Assembly (NCBI GenBank): GCA_946885605.1
Contig: CAMPGR010000076.1
Location: 1 to 18,364 of the forward strand
Length of the DNA stretch: 18,364 nucleotides
From: an uncultured Pseudomonadota bacterium
Lineage (GTDB): Bacteria; Pseudomonadota; Gammaproteobacteria; Burkholderiales; SG8-41
Reading direction: 5' to 3'
The notes beneath the pieces are model-generated. The model was not told where the DNA came from. It saw nothing but the letters and a program-made list of their open reading frames with translations, and made no database searches. The position numbers and the translations under genes were made by a program. Shown here one piece after another: positions 1 to 7,470 of this stretch (the stretch's first letter is position 1; each line of letters opens with the position of its first letter).

Positions 1-956
1 CCATGCCGGAAACGCGCCTCGAAGTCCGCGAGCGCCGCGTCGGCAGCGGCCTTGCCGTGAAAGCGCGCGACGATTTCCTGGGCGAACGTGGCCTTGATGT
101 CGCGCGGATTCCGGCCGCTCGCGACTTCCGCTTTCCAGCGGCGCACCGTCTCCAGCGACTCGAAGGACAGCAGCTCGACATAGCGCCACATGAGATCGTC
201 GGAAATGGACATCAACTTGCCGAAGATCTCCTGCGGCGACTCGTTGATGCCGACGTAATTCCCGAGCGATTTCGACATCTTGTTGACGCCGTCGAGTCCC
301 TCGAGCAGCGGCAGGGTGAGGATCGCCTGCGGGGCCTGACCGTAGTGCTTCTGCAGCTCGCGGCCCATCAGCAGGTTGAACTTCTGATCGGTGCCGCCCA
401 GCTCGACATCCGCTTTCAGCGCTACGGAGTCATAGCCCTGCACGAGTGGGTACAAAAACTCGTGAATGGCGATCGGCTGATTGCCGCGATAGCGCTTGCT
501 GAAATCGTCGCGCTCGAGCATGCGCGCAACCGTGTGCGTTGCCGCAAGCCGAATCATGTCGGCCGCGGAGAATCGGTCCATCCAAGTCGAATTGAAGACG
601 ACTTCGGTGCGGTCCCGTTCGAGGATCTTGAACACCTGTTCGGTATATGTCCGCGCATTCTGCGTGACTTCTTCGCGCGTGAGCGGCGGCCGCGTCGCGT
701 TCTTGCCCGAGGGATCGCCGATCATCCCGGTGAAATCACCGATCAGGAAGAGGACATGATGGCCGAGCTCCTGGAACTGCCTCAGTTTGTTGAGGAGCAC
801 GGTATGCCCGAGGTGAAGATCGGGGGCAGTGGGGTCGAAGCCCGCCTTCACGCGCAATGGCGCGCCCGCACTCAGCTTATCCTTGAGCTCGGACTCCAAA
901 AGCAGCTCGTCCGCGCCGCGGCGGATCACGTCGAGTTGCGCTTCTATGGAGGGCAT
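1..956 (-). CDS. tyrS: Tyrosyl-tRNA synthetase, 3' end cut by window edge
   Basis: Class I aminoacyl-tRNA synthetase that charges tRNA-Tyr in the cytoplasm. About 318 residues are visible, starting [19 protein letters not shown]. The ATP-binding signature HLGH is at residues 48-51 and KMSKS at 226-230, with the tyrosine-site region [18 protein letters not shown] just before it. The KMSKS form and the overall sequence fit the TyrZ-like bacterial subgroup (about 400 aa) rather than the E. coli TyrS type, which is an inference from recognition. The C-terminal S4-like RNA-binding domain would lie beyond base 1. The ATG at 956 follows CAAGGA with a short 3-4 base spacing. The gene is divergent from the M23 peptidase gene across a 149-base gap. 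The frame is intact throughout the visible part. Confidence 0.95.
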   Translation of the reverse strand, partial: MPSIEAQLDVIRRGADELLLESELKDKLSAGAPLRVKAGFDPTAPDLHLGHTVLLNKLRQFQELGHHVLFLIGDFTGMIGDPSGKNATRPPLTREEVTQNARTYTEQVFKILERDRTEVVFNSTWMDRFSAADMIRLAATHTVARMLERDDFSKRYRGNQPIAIHEFLYPLVQGYDSVALKADVELGGTDQKFNLLMGRELQKHYGQAPQAILTLPLLEGLDGVNKMSKSLGNYVGINESPQEIFGKLMSISDDLMWRYVELLSFESLETVRRWKAEVASGRNPRDIKATFAQEIVARFHGKAAADAALADFEARFRH

Positions 957-1023
957 ATGTCCTTGACAAAACCGGGATGCGGAACCCCCGGGCGGGCATC
1001 TTGTCTGATTTGCAGTTTCTGCT

Positions 1024-1094
1024 AAGCTTGCGGCTTCAAAAAAGCAGGGAAATCAGGTAGCAAGCTTGGGGCGCCATTTTAGCGCAAACTTGCT
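1024..1094. repeat. Inverted CAAGCTT/CTTGC repeats between tyrS and the M23 gene
   Basis: AAGCTTGC at 1024-1031 is matched by its exact inverse GCAAGCTT at 1060-1067. A third related element, with CTTGCT at 1089-1094, is the inverse of AGCAAG at 1059-1064. The repeats sit in the divergent intergenic region, so they could be operator half-sites or mRNA structure. No convincing -35/-10 pair was found here for either gene. Part of the symmetry comes from the palindromic hexamer AAGCTT, which weakens the case. Confidence 0.4.
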
Positions 1095-1105
1095 GCGGCG
1101 GGTCC

Positions 1106-2380
1106 ATGACACAGAACAAGAAATTACGCCGGCTGGTTTTGGCGGCCACACTGCCCTTCGTCGGCGTCGTCGCGGCGTTCGGCGTTGCTCCGCACACGAC
1201 CACCGAAACGATCGTCGTGGAAAAAGTCATCGAGCATGTCGCGCTGCCGCAAATCGAGTTGCACGCGACGCCCGAGGAGGGCTACTGGCACGAGGGGCGG
1301 ATCCAGCGCGGCGACACCATCGCGAGCGTCCTCGCGCGGCTCAACGTAGACGATCCCGAGGCGCTGCAGGCGCTGCGCGGCAACCGTGAGGCGCGCGCGC
1401 TCTACCAACTCGTTCCGGGCAAGAGTATCCGGACGCACGTAACCGCAGACGGTCGGTTGCTCGCGCTTCGTTACCTCGCGGGCAGCGACATCTATTCCGT
1501 CGAACGCGAAGGCGATGCGCTCAAAGTGAGCCGCCATCCCGCGCAGCTCGAGACGCGCGCGATGATGGCTGCCGGCGAAATAACGAGCTCGCTGTTCGCT
1601 GCTGCGGACGCGGCAAACCTCTCCGACACGATCGCGATCCAGATCGCCGACATCTTCTCGACCGACATCGATTTTCACCGCGACCTGCGCAAGGGCGACC
1701 GCTTTTCGGTGGTCTATGAAGCGTTCTATCACCAGGGCGACCTCGTGAGGACGGGGCGGGTGCTCGCGGCGGAATTCGTGAACGACGGCAAGGCGTATCA
1801 GGCGATCTACTTCCAGAATGCCGAGGGCCAAGGCGGCTATTACACGGCGAACGGAAAGAACATCCGCAAGGCGTTCCTGCGCTCGCCGCTCGAGTTCTCG
1901 CGCATTTCATCCGGCTTCAGCACAGCGCGCTTCCACCCGGTGCTCAAACAGTGGCGCGCCCATAAAGGCATCGATTATGCCGCGCCGACCGGAACGCGGG
2001 TGAAGGCGACCGCAGACGGTTACGTGGAGTTTTCCGGACGTCACCAGGGCGGATACGGCAATCTCGTGGTGCTGCGCCACCAGTCCAAATACACCACGTG
2101 GTACGGCCACCTCTCGCGCATCGCCGAAGGCGTGCGCAAGGGTAGCCGTGTGTCGCAGGGCGATGTGATCGGCTACGTCGGCGCAACCGGTCTGGCGACC
2201 GGCCCTCACCTGCACTACGAGTTTCGCATCAACGATGTGCACCAGAATCCGCTGCGCGTGGTGATGCCTTCCGCGCCGCCGATCACGGCGGACGTGCGCG
2301 CGCAGTTCGAGTCCGCCGCTCAGCCGCTTACCCTGCGGCTCGAGTTTCTCCGCGGAACGCGCCTCGCGCAGCTCGACTGA
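1106..2380 (+). CDS. M23 family murein DD-endopeptidase, MepM-like
   Basis: Predicted periplasmic, inner-membrane-anchored peptidase that cuts peptidoglycan cross-links. The protein has 424 residues, close to E. coli MepM (about 440). A hydrophobic anchor or signal covers about residues 9-28. A LysM/OapA-like segment follows (about 58-112, with QRGDTIASVLARL), then a linker domain, then the M23 domain (about 262-390). The zinc and catalytic residues of M23 are present: H286 and D290 in HKGID, H335 in WYGHLS, and the HLH motif at 368-370. The ATG at 1106 lies just after GCGGGTCC, a weak ribosome site. It is divergent from tyrS and faces erpA across a shared terminator. In many relatives anmK lies directly downstream; it is absent here. 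The family call is firm, but the exact substrate bond is inferred. Confidence 0.9.
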   Translation: MTQNKKLRRLVLAATLPFVGVVAAFGVAPHTTTETIVVEKVIEHVALPQIELHATPEEGYWHEGRIQRGDTIASVLARLNVDDPEALQALRGNREARALYQLVPGKSIRTHVTADGRLLALRYLAGSDIYSVEREGDALKVSRHPAQLETRAMMAAGEITSSLFAAADAANLSDTIAIQIADIFSTDIDFHRDLRKGDRFSVVYEAFYHQGDLVRTGRVLAAEFVNDGKAYQAIYFQNAEGQGGYYTANGKNIRKAFLRSPLEFSRISSGFSTARFHPVLKQWRAHKGIDYAAPTGTRVKATADGYVEFSGRHQGGYGNLVVLRHQSKYTTWYGHLSRIAEGVRKGSRVSQGDVIGYVGATGLATGPHLHYEFRINDVHQNPLRVVMPSAPPITADVRAQFESAAQPLTLRLEFLRGTRLAQLD

Positions 2381-2398
2381 CCCCGGCGCGCGTCCATG

Positions 2399-2427
2399 AA
2401 AAAAGGCGGCATATGCCGCCTTTTTTT
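2399..2427. terminator. Bidirectional Rho-independent terminator
   Basis: The perfect palindrome GGCGGCATATGCCGCC at 2405-2420 is flanked by six A before and seven T after, so it can end transcription on both strands. It lies 18 bases past the M23 stop (+) and 16 bases past the erpA stop (-), serving both convergent genes. Confidence 0.92.
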
Positions 2428-2443
2428 GTTGCGACCTATTCCG

Positions 2444-2797
2444 TTACGCGGAGAAAGACGATCCGCAGCCGCAGGTGGAGGTCGCGTTCGGATTCTTGAT
2501 CACGAACTGCGCACCTTCGATGCTCTCCTGGTAGTCGATCTCGGCCCCAGCAAGATACTGAAGGCTCATGGGGTCGATAAGGAGCGTGACCCCGCCCTTT
2601 TCCATCGCGGTATCGTCTTCGCTAGCCGTCTCTTCGAAGGTAAAGCCGTACTGAAACCCCGAGCAGCCGCCGCCCGTCACGAATACCCTGAGCTTCAGCT
2701 CCGGGTTGCCTTCTTCGTCGATCAGCTCCTTCACCTTGCTGGCCGCGCTATCGGTGAACACCAGCGGGTCGGGAAGTTTATCGGTTACCGCATTCAT
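2444..2797 (-). CDS. erpA: Iron-sulfur cluster insertion protein ErpA (A-type carrier)
   Basis: Cytoplasmic A-type carrier that receives Fe-S clusters and hands them to apo-enzymes, in E. coli including isoprenoid-synthesis enzymes. It has 117 residues, close to the usual length. The HesB/IscA fold is recognisable, with the three cluster-binding cysteines at C45 ([12 protein letters not shown]) and at C109 and C111 (STCGCGSSF). The start ATG at 2797 follows a purine-rich GGAGTAGGAG stretch. It has its own promoter overlapping the end of the bactofilin gene, so it can be expressed apart from the argC-side genes. Its 3' end meets the M23 gene at a shared terminator. ErpA is preferred over IscA or SufA because of its length, sequence and the tyrS/M23 context. 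Confidence 0.93.
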   Translation of the reverse strand: MNAVTDKLPDPLVFTDSAASKVKELIDEEGNPELKLRVFVTGGGCSGFQYGFTFEETASEDDTAMEKGGVTLLIDPMSLQYLAGAEIDYQESIEGAQFVIKNPNATSTCGCGSSFSA

Positions 2798-2828
2798 CTC
2801 TACTGACTCCTACTCCATGCCCATACCT

Positions 2829-2857
2829 ATTATCCGGGGTGCGAAAGTCGCGGTCAA
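2829..2857 (-). promoter_or_regulatory. Sigma-70 type promoter for erpA
   Basis: Read on the minus strand, TTGACC (2857-2852) and GATAAT (2834-2829) are separated by exactly 17 bases, with five of six matches each to the consensus. The predicted start near 2822 gives a leader of about 25 bases. The -35 box covers the TGA stop codon of the bactofilin gene (2856-2854). Confidence 0.7.
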
Positions 2858-3261
2858 TCCGCGCTGGCGGGCTTGAGCTGCACCACTTTCTCGGCTTTTC
2901 CCGCCGATCCGTGCACGAGTCGGCCTTCCACGACGGCGCCAAGATGCACTTCGAGCGCGCTGTAATGCACATCCCCTGTGACATGGGCTTTGGGCTGCAG
3001 TTCAAGATACTCGGCGGCATGCACCGGGCCCGCCACGGCGCCATTGATGACTGCGTGCGATACGTGTATTTCGCCGTCCACCCGGGCCTGCTCGGACAAG
3101 ACCAGCGTGCCGGGCTGCTCGCCCGCCGCCATGACATTGCCCTTCACCTTCCCGTCGATGCGTAGCCCTCCGGTGAAGAGGATGTTGCCCTCGACCACGG
3201 TCCCGACACCGATCAGGCAGTCGATGCGGCTTTGTGGCTTGCTGCGCTTGCTGGCGAACAT
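2854..3261 (-). CDS. Bactofilin family cytoskeletal protein
   Basis: A 135-residue bactofilin (DUF583/PF04519). Members polymerise without nucleotide into beta-helical filaments, usually at the inner membrane, and recruit cell-wall or polarity factors. The core at about residues 14-115 shows the family's repeating short beta strands with hydrophobic and glycine residues, for example IGVGTVVEGNILFTGGLRIDG and VHLGAVVEGRLVHG. Short polar tails flank it (MFASKRSKPQ at the N-terminus, a Lys/Ala-rich C-terminus). The start ATG at 3261 has a strong GGGAGGG ribosome site 8 bases upstream. That site begins directly after the TAA of the upstream DUF6776 gene (14-base gap), so the two are very likely co-translated. 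No transmembrane segment is visible, so membrane attachment would need a partner. Confidence 0.9.
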   Translation of the reverse strand: MFASKRSKPQSRIDCLIGVGTVVEGNILFTGGLRIDGKVKGNVMAAGEQPGTLVLSEQARVDGEIHVSHAVINGAVAGPVHAAEYLELQPKAHVTGDVHYSALEVHLGAVVEGRLVHGSAGKAEKVVQLKPASAD

Positions 3262-3275
3262 GGCCGTGCCCTCCC

Positions 3276-4016
3276 TTACGACGCGTTGACGGTATGCGCG
3301 AGTTTGGGTGCCCTGCTACCGGGCTGATAAACCCGCACCTGGATGCTCTTCACCGATGCACCGGGAGTCACGCGGAAACTCCCCTCGATGCGTTGAAAGA
3401 ACTTGAACTTCAATTGGTACTCGCGCGCCTCGCGCTCGCCGTCCGGCGGCAGCGTGAGGACGCGCGCCCGGCCGGCTTCCACGAGATTCACCACGAGCTG
3501 CAGGCGGCCCTCGAAGTCCTTTTCGCGCGGGCCCGTCTTCACGAGAAACAGGCGATAGCGGTACTCGCCCGGCACGGTGGCCGGCTGCAGCCGGAAACGC
3601 TCCACGATGATGTCGCGCGTACCGCTCGCGGCCGCGATCAAAGTCTGAAAGAAGGCGAGGTCCTCCTTGAGCGCGGCGTTCTGCTCGGTAAGCGCCTTGA
3701 TCTGGCGGACGAGATCGGTGTGGACCGCGTTCTCTATCGCGAGCTGGCGCTCGGCCTGCGCTGCACGCCCGCGAAGCCGGCCGAGCTCCGCCTCCTGTCG
3801 CGCGACCGTCTCGTCGAGGCGCGCCAAGGTGCGGCCGCGGGCGTCCGCCAAGTCGGGAAAGATCATGCCGGCATATATCGCCCATCCCACACCCGTCGCA
3901 AGCGCGCCGGCGCAGGCGATGCCGAGCCAGCGCCAGTACCAGGGAACGTGAGCGCGAACCGCAACGCGCGGCGCTGCGATCCCAAACCGTTGTCGGAACG
4001 TGCGCAGCCATGCCAT
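3276..4016 (-). CDS. DUF6776-like membrane-anchored coiled-coil protein
   Basis: Function unknown; assignment to the DUF6776 family is from recollection of its context and architecture. The 246 residues divide into a basic cytoplasmic tail (1-27, rich in Arg), one transmembrane helix (about 28-52, around WRWLGIACAGALATGVGWAI), a long coiled coil (about 57-124, with QEAELGRLRGRAAQAERQ) and a mixed beta C-terminal domain (about 130-246, with RYRLFLVKTG and KFKFFQRIEGSF). By the positive-inside rule the coiled coil and C-terminal domain should be periplasmic. It lies 16 bases downstream of argC and 14 bases upstream of the bactofilin gene, so it is placed between a metabolic and a cytoskeletal gene. 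The topology and bactofilin linkage suggest an envelope role, but no catalytic motif is seen. Confidence 0.8.
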   Translation of the reverse strand: MAWLRTFRQRFGIAAPRVAVRAHVPWYWRWLGIACAGALATGVGWAIYAGMIFPDLADARGRTLARLDETVARQEAELGRLRGRAAQAERQLAIENAVHTDLVRQIKALTEQNAALKEDLAFFQTLIAAASGTRDIIVERFRLQPATVPGEYRYRLFLVKTGPREKDFEGRLQLVVNLVEAGRARVLTLPPDGEREAREYQLKFKFFQRIEGSFRVTPGASVKSIQVRVYQPGSRAPKLAHTVNAS

Positions 4017-4032
4017 AACTCGATCCGCAATC

Positions 4033-5073
4033 CTAGGGAAGCAGCGCGATCTGCTCGAGGCCTTCGGTCTCCGGCAGCCCGAACATGATGTTCATGTTCT
4101 GAACCGCCTGTCCCGCCGCGCCCTTGACGAGATTGTCGATGACCGACAGCACGACCGCGATGTCGCCGCCCTGCGGCTGGTGCACGGCGATGCGGCAGAT
4201 ATTGGCGCCGCGCACCGAGCGTGTATCGGGATGAGCGCCCGACGGCATGACATCGACAAAGGGCTCCTTCGCATAACGCGACTCGTACAACGCCTGCAGG
4301 TCGGCGGACGAAGTGAGTCGCGCATAAACCGTCGCGTGTATGCCGCGGATCATCGGCGTCAAGTGCGGCGTGAAGACGAGCTTGATCGGCTTGCCCGCCG
4401 CCTGGCTGAGGCCCTGGACGATTTCCGGATGATGGCGGTGCCCGCGCACGCCGTACGCCTTGAAATTGTCCGAGGCTTCGGCGAGCAGGGTATGCACTTC
4501 GGCCTTGCGCCCGGCGCCCGAGACGCCGGACTTGGCATCGGCGATCAAATGATCGGTATCGACAACGCCCGCTTCAACAAGCGGAAGAAATCCCAGCTGC
4601 ACGGATGTGGGATAACAGCCGGGATTCGCGATGAGCCGCGCCTTGCGGATGCGCTCGCGGTTCACCTCGGGGAGCCCGTAGACCGCCTCGGCCACCAGCT
4701 CCGGACAGGCGTGCTGCATGCCATACCACTTTTCCCACAGCGCAATGTCCTTGATGCGGAAGTCGGCGGCAATGTCGATCATGCGCACGCCCGCATCGTA
4801 GAGCGCGCGTGCCTGGCTCATGGCGACGCCGTTCGGCGTGGCGAAGAAAACGACGTCGCAGGTCTTCAGGGCCTCGACGGAGGGTGCGGTGAACTTGAGC
4901 GCGACGCGCCCGCGGAGATTGGGAAAAAGCTCAGCGACCGCCATGCCGGCTTCGCCGCGCGAGGTGATGACGCTCAACTCGGCGGCGCGGTGCTGCGCGA
5001 GCAGCCGCAACAACTCCACTCCGGTGTACCCGGTGCCGCCGACGATGCCGATCCTGATGCCGGTCCGTGCCAT
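4033..5073 (-). CDS. argC: N-acetyl-gamma-glutamyl-phosphate reductase
   Basis: Cytoplasmic enzyme of arginine synthesis: NADPH-dependent reduction of N-acetylglutamyl phosphate to the semialdehyde. It has 346 residues, normal for the family. The Rossmann motif [17 protein letters not shown] is at about residues 9-25. The catalytic cysteine is C153 in ANPGCYPTS, followed by the [10 protein letters not shown] segment and the histidine cluster GHRHHPE at 211-217. The open frame continues upstream to about 5343, but that part overlaps the S9 gene and lacks family similarity. The ATG at 5073 ([13 protein letters not shown]) is therefore the start, with GGAGG 12 bases upstream. It is the first gene of the argC-DUF6776-bactofilin group and is separated from rpsI by a terminator. 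Confidence 0.95.
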   Translation of the reverse strand: MARTGIRIGIVGGTGYTGVELLRLLAQHRAAELSVITSRGEAGMAVAELFPNLRGRVALKFTAPSVEALKTCDVVFFATPNGVAMSQARALYDAGVRMIDIAADFRIKDIALWEKWYGMQHACPELVAEAVYGLPEVNRERIRKARLIANPGCYPTSVQLGFLPLVEAGVVDTDHLIADAKSGVSGAGRKAEVHTLLAEASDNFKAYGVRGHRHHPEIVQGLSQAAGKPIKLVFTPHLTPMIRGIHATVYARLTSSADLQALYESRYAKEPFVDVMPSGAHPDTRSVRGANICRIAVHQPQGGDIAVVLSVIDNLVKGAAGQAVQNMNIMFGLPETEGLEQIALLP

Positions 5074-5155
5074 GTCGTCCGAAAGCCTCCGCAGTACCGG
5101 CAAGCTAGCCGGCCCGCGCGATTGGATCCAGGTCAAATTTCCGCCCGGGCCTGAA

Positions 5156-5161
5156 ATTATA
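5156..5161 (-). promoter_or_regulatory. Possible -10 box upstream of argC
   Basis: A perfect TATAAT on the minus strand, just past the rpsI terminator and about 80 bases before the argC start. No good -35 box was found at 16-18 bases, so this is a weak call. A small GC stem (5097-5112) lies in the presumed leader. Confidence 0.35.
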
Positions 5162-5168
5162 TCGCCCG

Positions 5169-5198
5169 GAAAAAAACAAGGCCGCCCGCAGGCGGCCT
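5169..5198 (-). terminator. Rho-independent terminator of the rplM-rpsI operon
   Basis: On the minus strand an 8-bp stem AGGCCGCC/GGCGGCCT (5198-5191 with 5186-5179) and a 4-base loop are followed by TG and a run of seven to eight T. It lies 20 bases past the rpsI stop and separates the ribosomal operon from argC. Confidence 0.9.
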
Positions 5199-5218
5199 CA
5201 TTCTTGCGCTGCGCGGCT

Positions 5219-5611
5219 TTAGCGCTTGGAAAATTGCTTGCGTCGGCGCGCCTTGTGCAGGCCGACTTTCTTCCGCTCGACCTCGCGAGCGTCCCGCGTA
5301 ACGAGGCCCGCTTTCTTGAGCACCGGCTTGAGCGCCGCGTCATAGTCGATCAGCGCACGGGTGATTCCGTGGCGAACCGCGCCGGCCTGCCCCGATTCGC
5401 CGCCGCCGTGCACGTTCACCGAAATATCGAAGCTCTGCAGGCGAGCAGTCAATTCGAGCGGCTGGCGCACGATCATGCGGCCCGTCTCGCGCGAGAAGAA
5501 TTCATCGACCGGCTTGCCGTTGACGACGATATCGCCCTTCCCCGGCTTCAAAAACACCCGGGCCACTGCGCTCTTCCGCCGCCCTGTTCCGTAGTTGCTC
5601 TGTACAGCCAT
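5219..5611 (-). CDS. rpsI: 30S ribosomal protein S9
   Basis: Small-subunit ribosomal protein whose C-terminal tail reaches the P-site tRNA. It has 130 residues from the ATG at 5611 ([20 protein letters not shown]). Hallmarks are the YGTGRRK start, the GRETGRM-like segment [32 protein letters not shown], and the basic tail ending RRRKQFSKR. An in-frame ATG 45 bases further upstream lies inside the end of rplM and adds residues that S9 proteins do not have, so the downstream start is chosen; AGGA precedes it. There is a 10-base gap after the rplM stop, the standard L13-S9 pair. A terminator follows directly. Confidence 0.97.
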   Translation of the reverse strand: MAVQSNYGTGRRKSAVARVFLKPGKGDIVVNGKPVDEFFSRETGRMIVRQPLELTARLQSFDISVNVHGGGESGQAGAVRHGITRALIDYDAALKPVLKKAGLVTRDAREVERKKVGLHKARRRKQFSKR

Positions 5612-5621
5612 AAGTCCTGCC

Positions 5622-6050
5622 TCAGATATCGAGTTGTTTGGGTTGCTGGGCCTCATGCGGATGCGCGGAGCCCGCGTAGACTTTCATCTTGCGCAGCATC
5701 GCGTACCCCAGAGGCCCCTTGGGCAGCATGCCCTTCACCGCCATCTCGAGCACTCGAGTGGGATGCCGGGCCTGCAGCTTGGCGAAATTGGTGCTGTAAA
5801 TGCCGCCGGGATACGTGCTGTGGCGGTAGTACATCTTGTCGCGCGCCTTGTTGCCGGTCACGCGCAATTTTTCCGCATTGACCACCACGATATAATCGCC
5901 GCTATCAACGTGGGGCGTGAACTCGGCTTTGTGCTTGCCGCGCAGCCGGTGTGCAACGGCGGCCGCAAGCCGCCCGAGCACCTTGTCGGACGCGTCTACG
6001 ATATACCAGTCGCGCTTGACTTCGTGCGGCTTGGCGGAAAACGTCTTCAT
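5622..6050 (-). CDS. rplM: 50S ribosomal protein L13
   Basis: Large-subunit ribosomal protein, first gene of the rplM-rpsI operon. Its 142 residues match the usual length exactly. Recognisable segments are [58 protein letters not shown] and the highly conserved [20 protein letters not shown]. The ATG at 6050 has no strong Shine-Dalgarno sequence. The leader from the strong promoter just upstream would be only about 35 bases. L13 of E. coli is known to control its own operon; whether that holds here cannot be judged. Confidence 0.97.
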   Translation of the reverse strand: MKTFSAKPHEVKRDWYIVDASDKVLGRLAAAVAHRLRGKHKAEFTPHVDSGDYIVVVNAEKLRVTGNKARDKMYYRHSTYPGGIYSTNFAKLQARHPTRVLEMAVKGMLPKGPLGYAMLRKMKVYAGSAHPHEAQQPKQLDI

Positions 6051-6092
6051 GGGTCTAGATCCGGCTCTGAAGCGATTTTTAGGAAACCGCGA

Positions 6093-6122
6093 ATTCTATT
6101 GGAAATCAGCTGCATGTGTCAA
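6093..6122 (-). promoter_or_regulatory. Strong sigma-70 promoter for rplM-rpsI
   Basis: On the minus strand a perfect TTGACA (6122-6117) is followed after 18 bases by TAGAAT (6098-6093), five of six matches to TATAAT. Transcription would begin near 6086. A perfect GC-rich inverted repeat starts only one base beyond the -35 box. Confidence 0.75.
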
Positions 6123-6123
6123 A

Positions 6124-6152
6124 CACGCGGCGGTCGCGCGGCCCGCCGCGTG
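6124..6152. repeat. Perfect 10-bp GC-rich inverted repeat between rplM and elyC
   Basis: CACGCGGCGG (6124-6133) and CCGCCGCGTG (6143-6152) are exact inverses around a 9-base centre. The repeat touches the -35 box of the rplM promoter on one side and ends 12 bases before the elyC ATG on the other. It could be an operator or, in the elyC mRNA, a stable hairpin next to the start. No T-run follows, so it is not an intrinsic terminator. Confidence 0.6.
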
Positions 6153-6164
6153 CGCTGATCCGCC

Positions 6165-6926
6165 ATGGAATGGGTGATCCGCAATGCGCTCGCGTCGATC
6201 CTCGTCCCGCCCGGCTCGCTGCTCCTCATCGTGCTGTGCGGCCTCGCGCTCGCACGCCGACGCGCCCTCGGGCGCGTGCTCGTCGCATTCGGGCTCGCCG
6301 GGCTTTACCTGTTGTCGACGCAATACGTCGCTGATTTCCTGTTGCACACGCTCGAGCCGCGGTACAGGGACCCGCTCGCCGATCATACCGGTCAGGCCAT
6401 TGTCGTCCTCGGCGCAGGCAGCTATTTCAACGCGCCGGAGTACGGCGGCACGACGGTAAACGAGAACGCGCTCGCGCGGCTGCGCTACGCCGCGCAGCTC
6501 TACCGCGCAACCCGCAAGCCGGTGCTCGTCTCCGGCGGCAGTCCCGAGGACGCACCTGCGGGCGAAGCGCTGCACATGCAGACCGCGCTCGAGCGCGATT
6601 TTCAGGTACCTGTGCAGTGGCGAGAGGACCGTTCGCGCACGACGCTCGAGAACGCGCAGGCGAGCATCACCATCCTCGAGGCCACCGGCATCCGCCGCGT
6701 CTACCTCGTGACTCACGCCTGGCACATGCCGCGCGCCCGGCTCGCGTTCGAGCAGGCGGGCTTCGAAGTCATTCCCGCGGCAACCGGCTACGCAACGCGC
6801 TTCCGCCTTACGGCGCTCGATTTCGTTCCCGACACACGCGCGCTGCGCGAGAGCAGCATCTACTTCCGCGAGATCATCGGCATCGGCTGGTATCGCTTAC
6901 AATTCGCGCTTGGACGATGGCTCTAA
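6165..6926 (+). CDS. ElyC/SanA/YdcF family envelope protein (DUF218)
   Basis: A 253-residue protein of the DUF218 family, close to E. coli ElyC (about 259 aa), which affects peptidoglycan and undecaprenyl-carrier homeostasis. Two N-terminal transmembrane helices (about 13-30 and 36-52) anchor a domain that begins near residue 75. Family motifs are the strand AIVVLGAG (78-85), VNENALARL, LVSGG (121-125), SRTTLENAQ and VTHAWHMPRA (182-191). The ATG at 6165 (MEWVIRNALASILVPPGS) has a poor ribosome site. It is divergent from rplM and followed after 42 bases by the YhfA-type gene on the same strand, so both may share a transcript. The family call is firm; equating it with ElyC rather than another DUF218 member is less certain. 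Confidence 0.82.
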   Translation: MEWVIRNALASILVPPGSLLLIVLCGLALARRRALGRVLVAFGLAGLYLLSTQYVADFLLHTLEPRYRDPLADHTGQAIVVLGAGSYFNAPEYGGTTVNENALARLRYAAQLYRATRKPVLVSGGSPEDAPAGEALHMQTALERDFQVPVQWREDRSRTTLENAQASITILEATGIRRVYLVTHAWHMPRARLAFEQAGFEVIPAATGYATRFRLTALDFVPDTRALRESSIYFREIIGIGWYRLQFALGRWL

Positions 6927-6968
6927 AACTGCTTGCCCCTTGTGCCGCGTCCGCCTGCCGAGCCGAGC

Positions 6969-7385
6969 ATGAAAGTTCGCATCAAGTGGATTGAAAACGT
7001 GTGTTTCGCAGGCGAGTCCGAGAGCGGTCACGCTATCGTCATGGACGGCGCCCCGGAGGGCGGCGGCCGCAATCTCGGTCCGCGTCCCATGGAAACGGTG
7101 CTGATCGGCACGGGCGGCTGCACTGCTTACGATGTCATCCATATCCTTAGGAAGGCGCGCGCCCCGGTGACGGATTGCGTGGTCGAAATCGACGCCGAGC
7201 GCGCACCCGAAGACCCGAAGGTCTTCACGCGCATACACTTCCATTTCATCGTGACTGGCAAAGGGCTGAAGGCGCCGCAGGTCGAACGGGCCATCCAGCT
7301 TTCCGCCGAAAAATACTGCTCGGCTTCGATCATGCTGGGCAAGACCGCGGCAATCAGCCACGATTACGAGCTACGCGAAGCCTGA
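6969..7385 (+). CDS. OsmC family protein, YhfA type
   Basis: A 138-residue OsmC/Ohr-superfamily protein. The family's two cysteines are present: C51 in GTGGCTAYD and C117 in YCSASIMLGK. PMETVL, with its conserved Glu, precedes the first. OsmC and Ohr proteins are thiol peroxidases, but the YhfA branch has no established substrate, so a peroxide role is only inferred. The ATG at 6969 (MKVRIKWIENVCF) fits the family start. A TTG at 6933 would add 12 residues unlike the family and is not used. The ribosome site is weak. It is convergent with coq7. The trpGDC, yhfA-like and coq7 genes also lie close together in P. aeruginosa. Confidence 0.85.
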   Translation: MKVRIKWIENVCFAGESESGHAIVMDGAPEGGGRNLGPRPMETVLIGTGGCTAYDVIHILRKARAPVTDCVVEIDAERAPEDPKVFTRIHFHFIVTGKGLKAPQVERAIQLSAEKYCSASIMLGKTAAISHDYELREA

Positions 7386-7470
7386 AGGTCCGCAGCTTAA
7401 GGGGCTGCAGGCAAAAGGTTCGATGTCTCGTGGCGGCGAGCAGCGAAGGCGCACCGCTACCCGCTGCACC

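Noticed and set aside
3..1025. Long open frame on the plus strand
   Set aside because: It is antisense to tyrS, whose minus-strand translation carries HLGH and KMSKS. High GC content leaves long open antisense frames.
7386..7470. Possible terminator between the YhfA-type gene and coq7
   Set aside because: Only a 5-bp stem (GCAGC/GCTGC) without a T-run on either strand.
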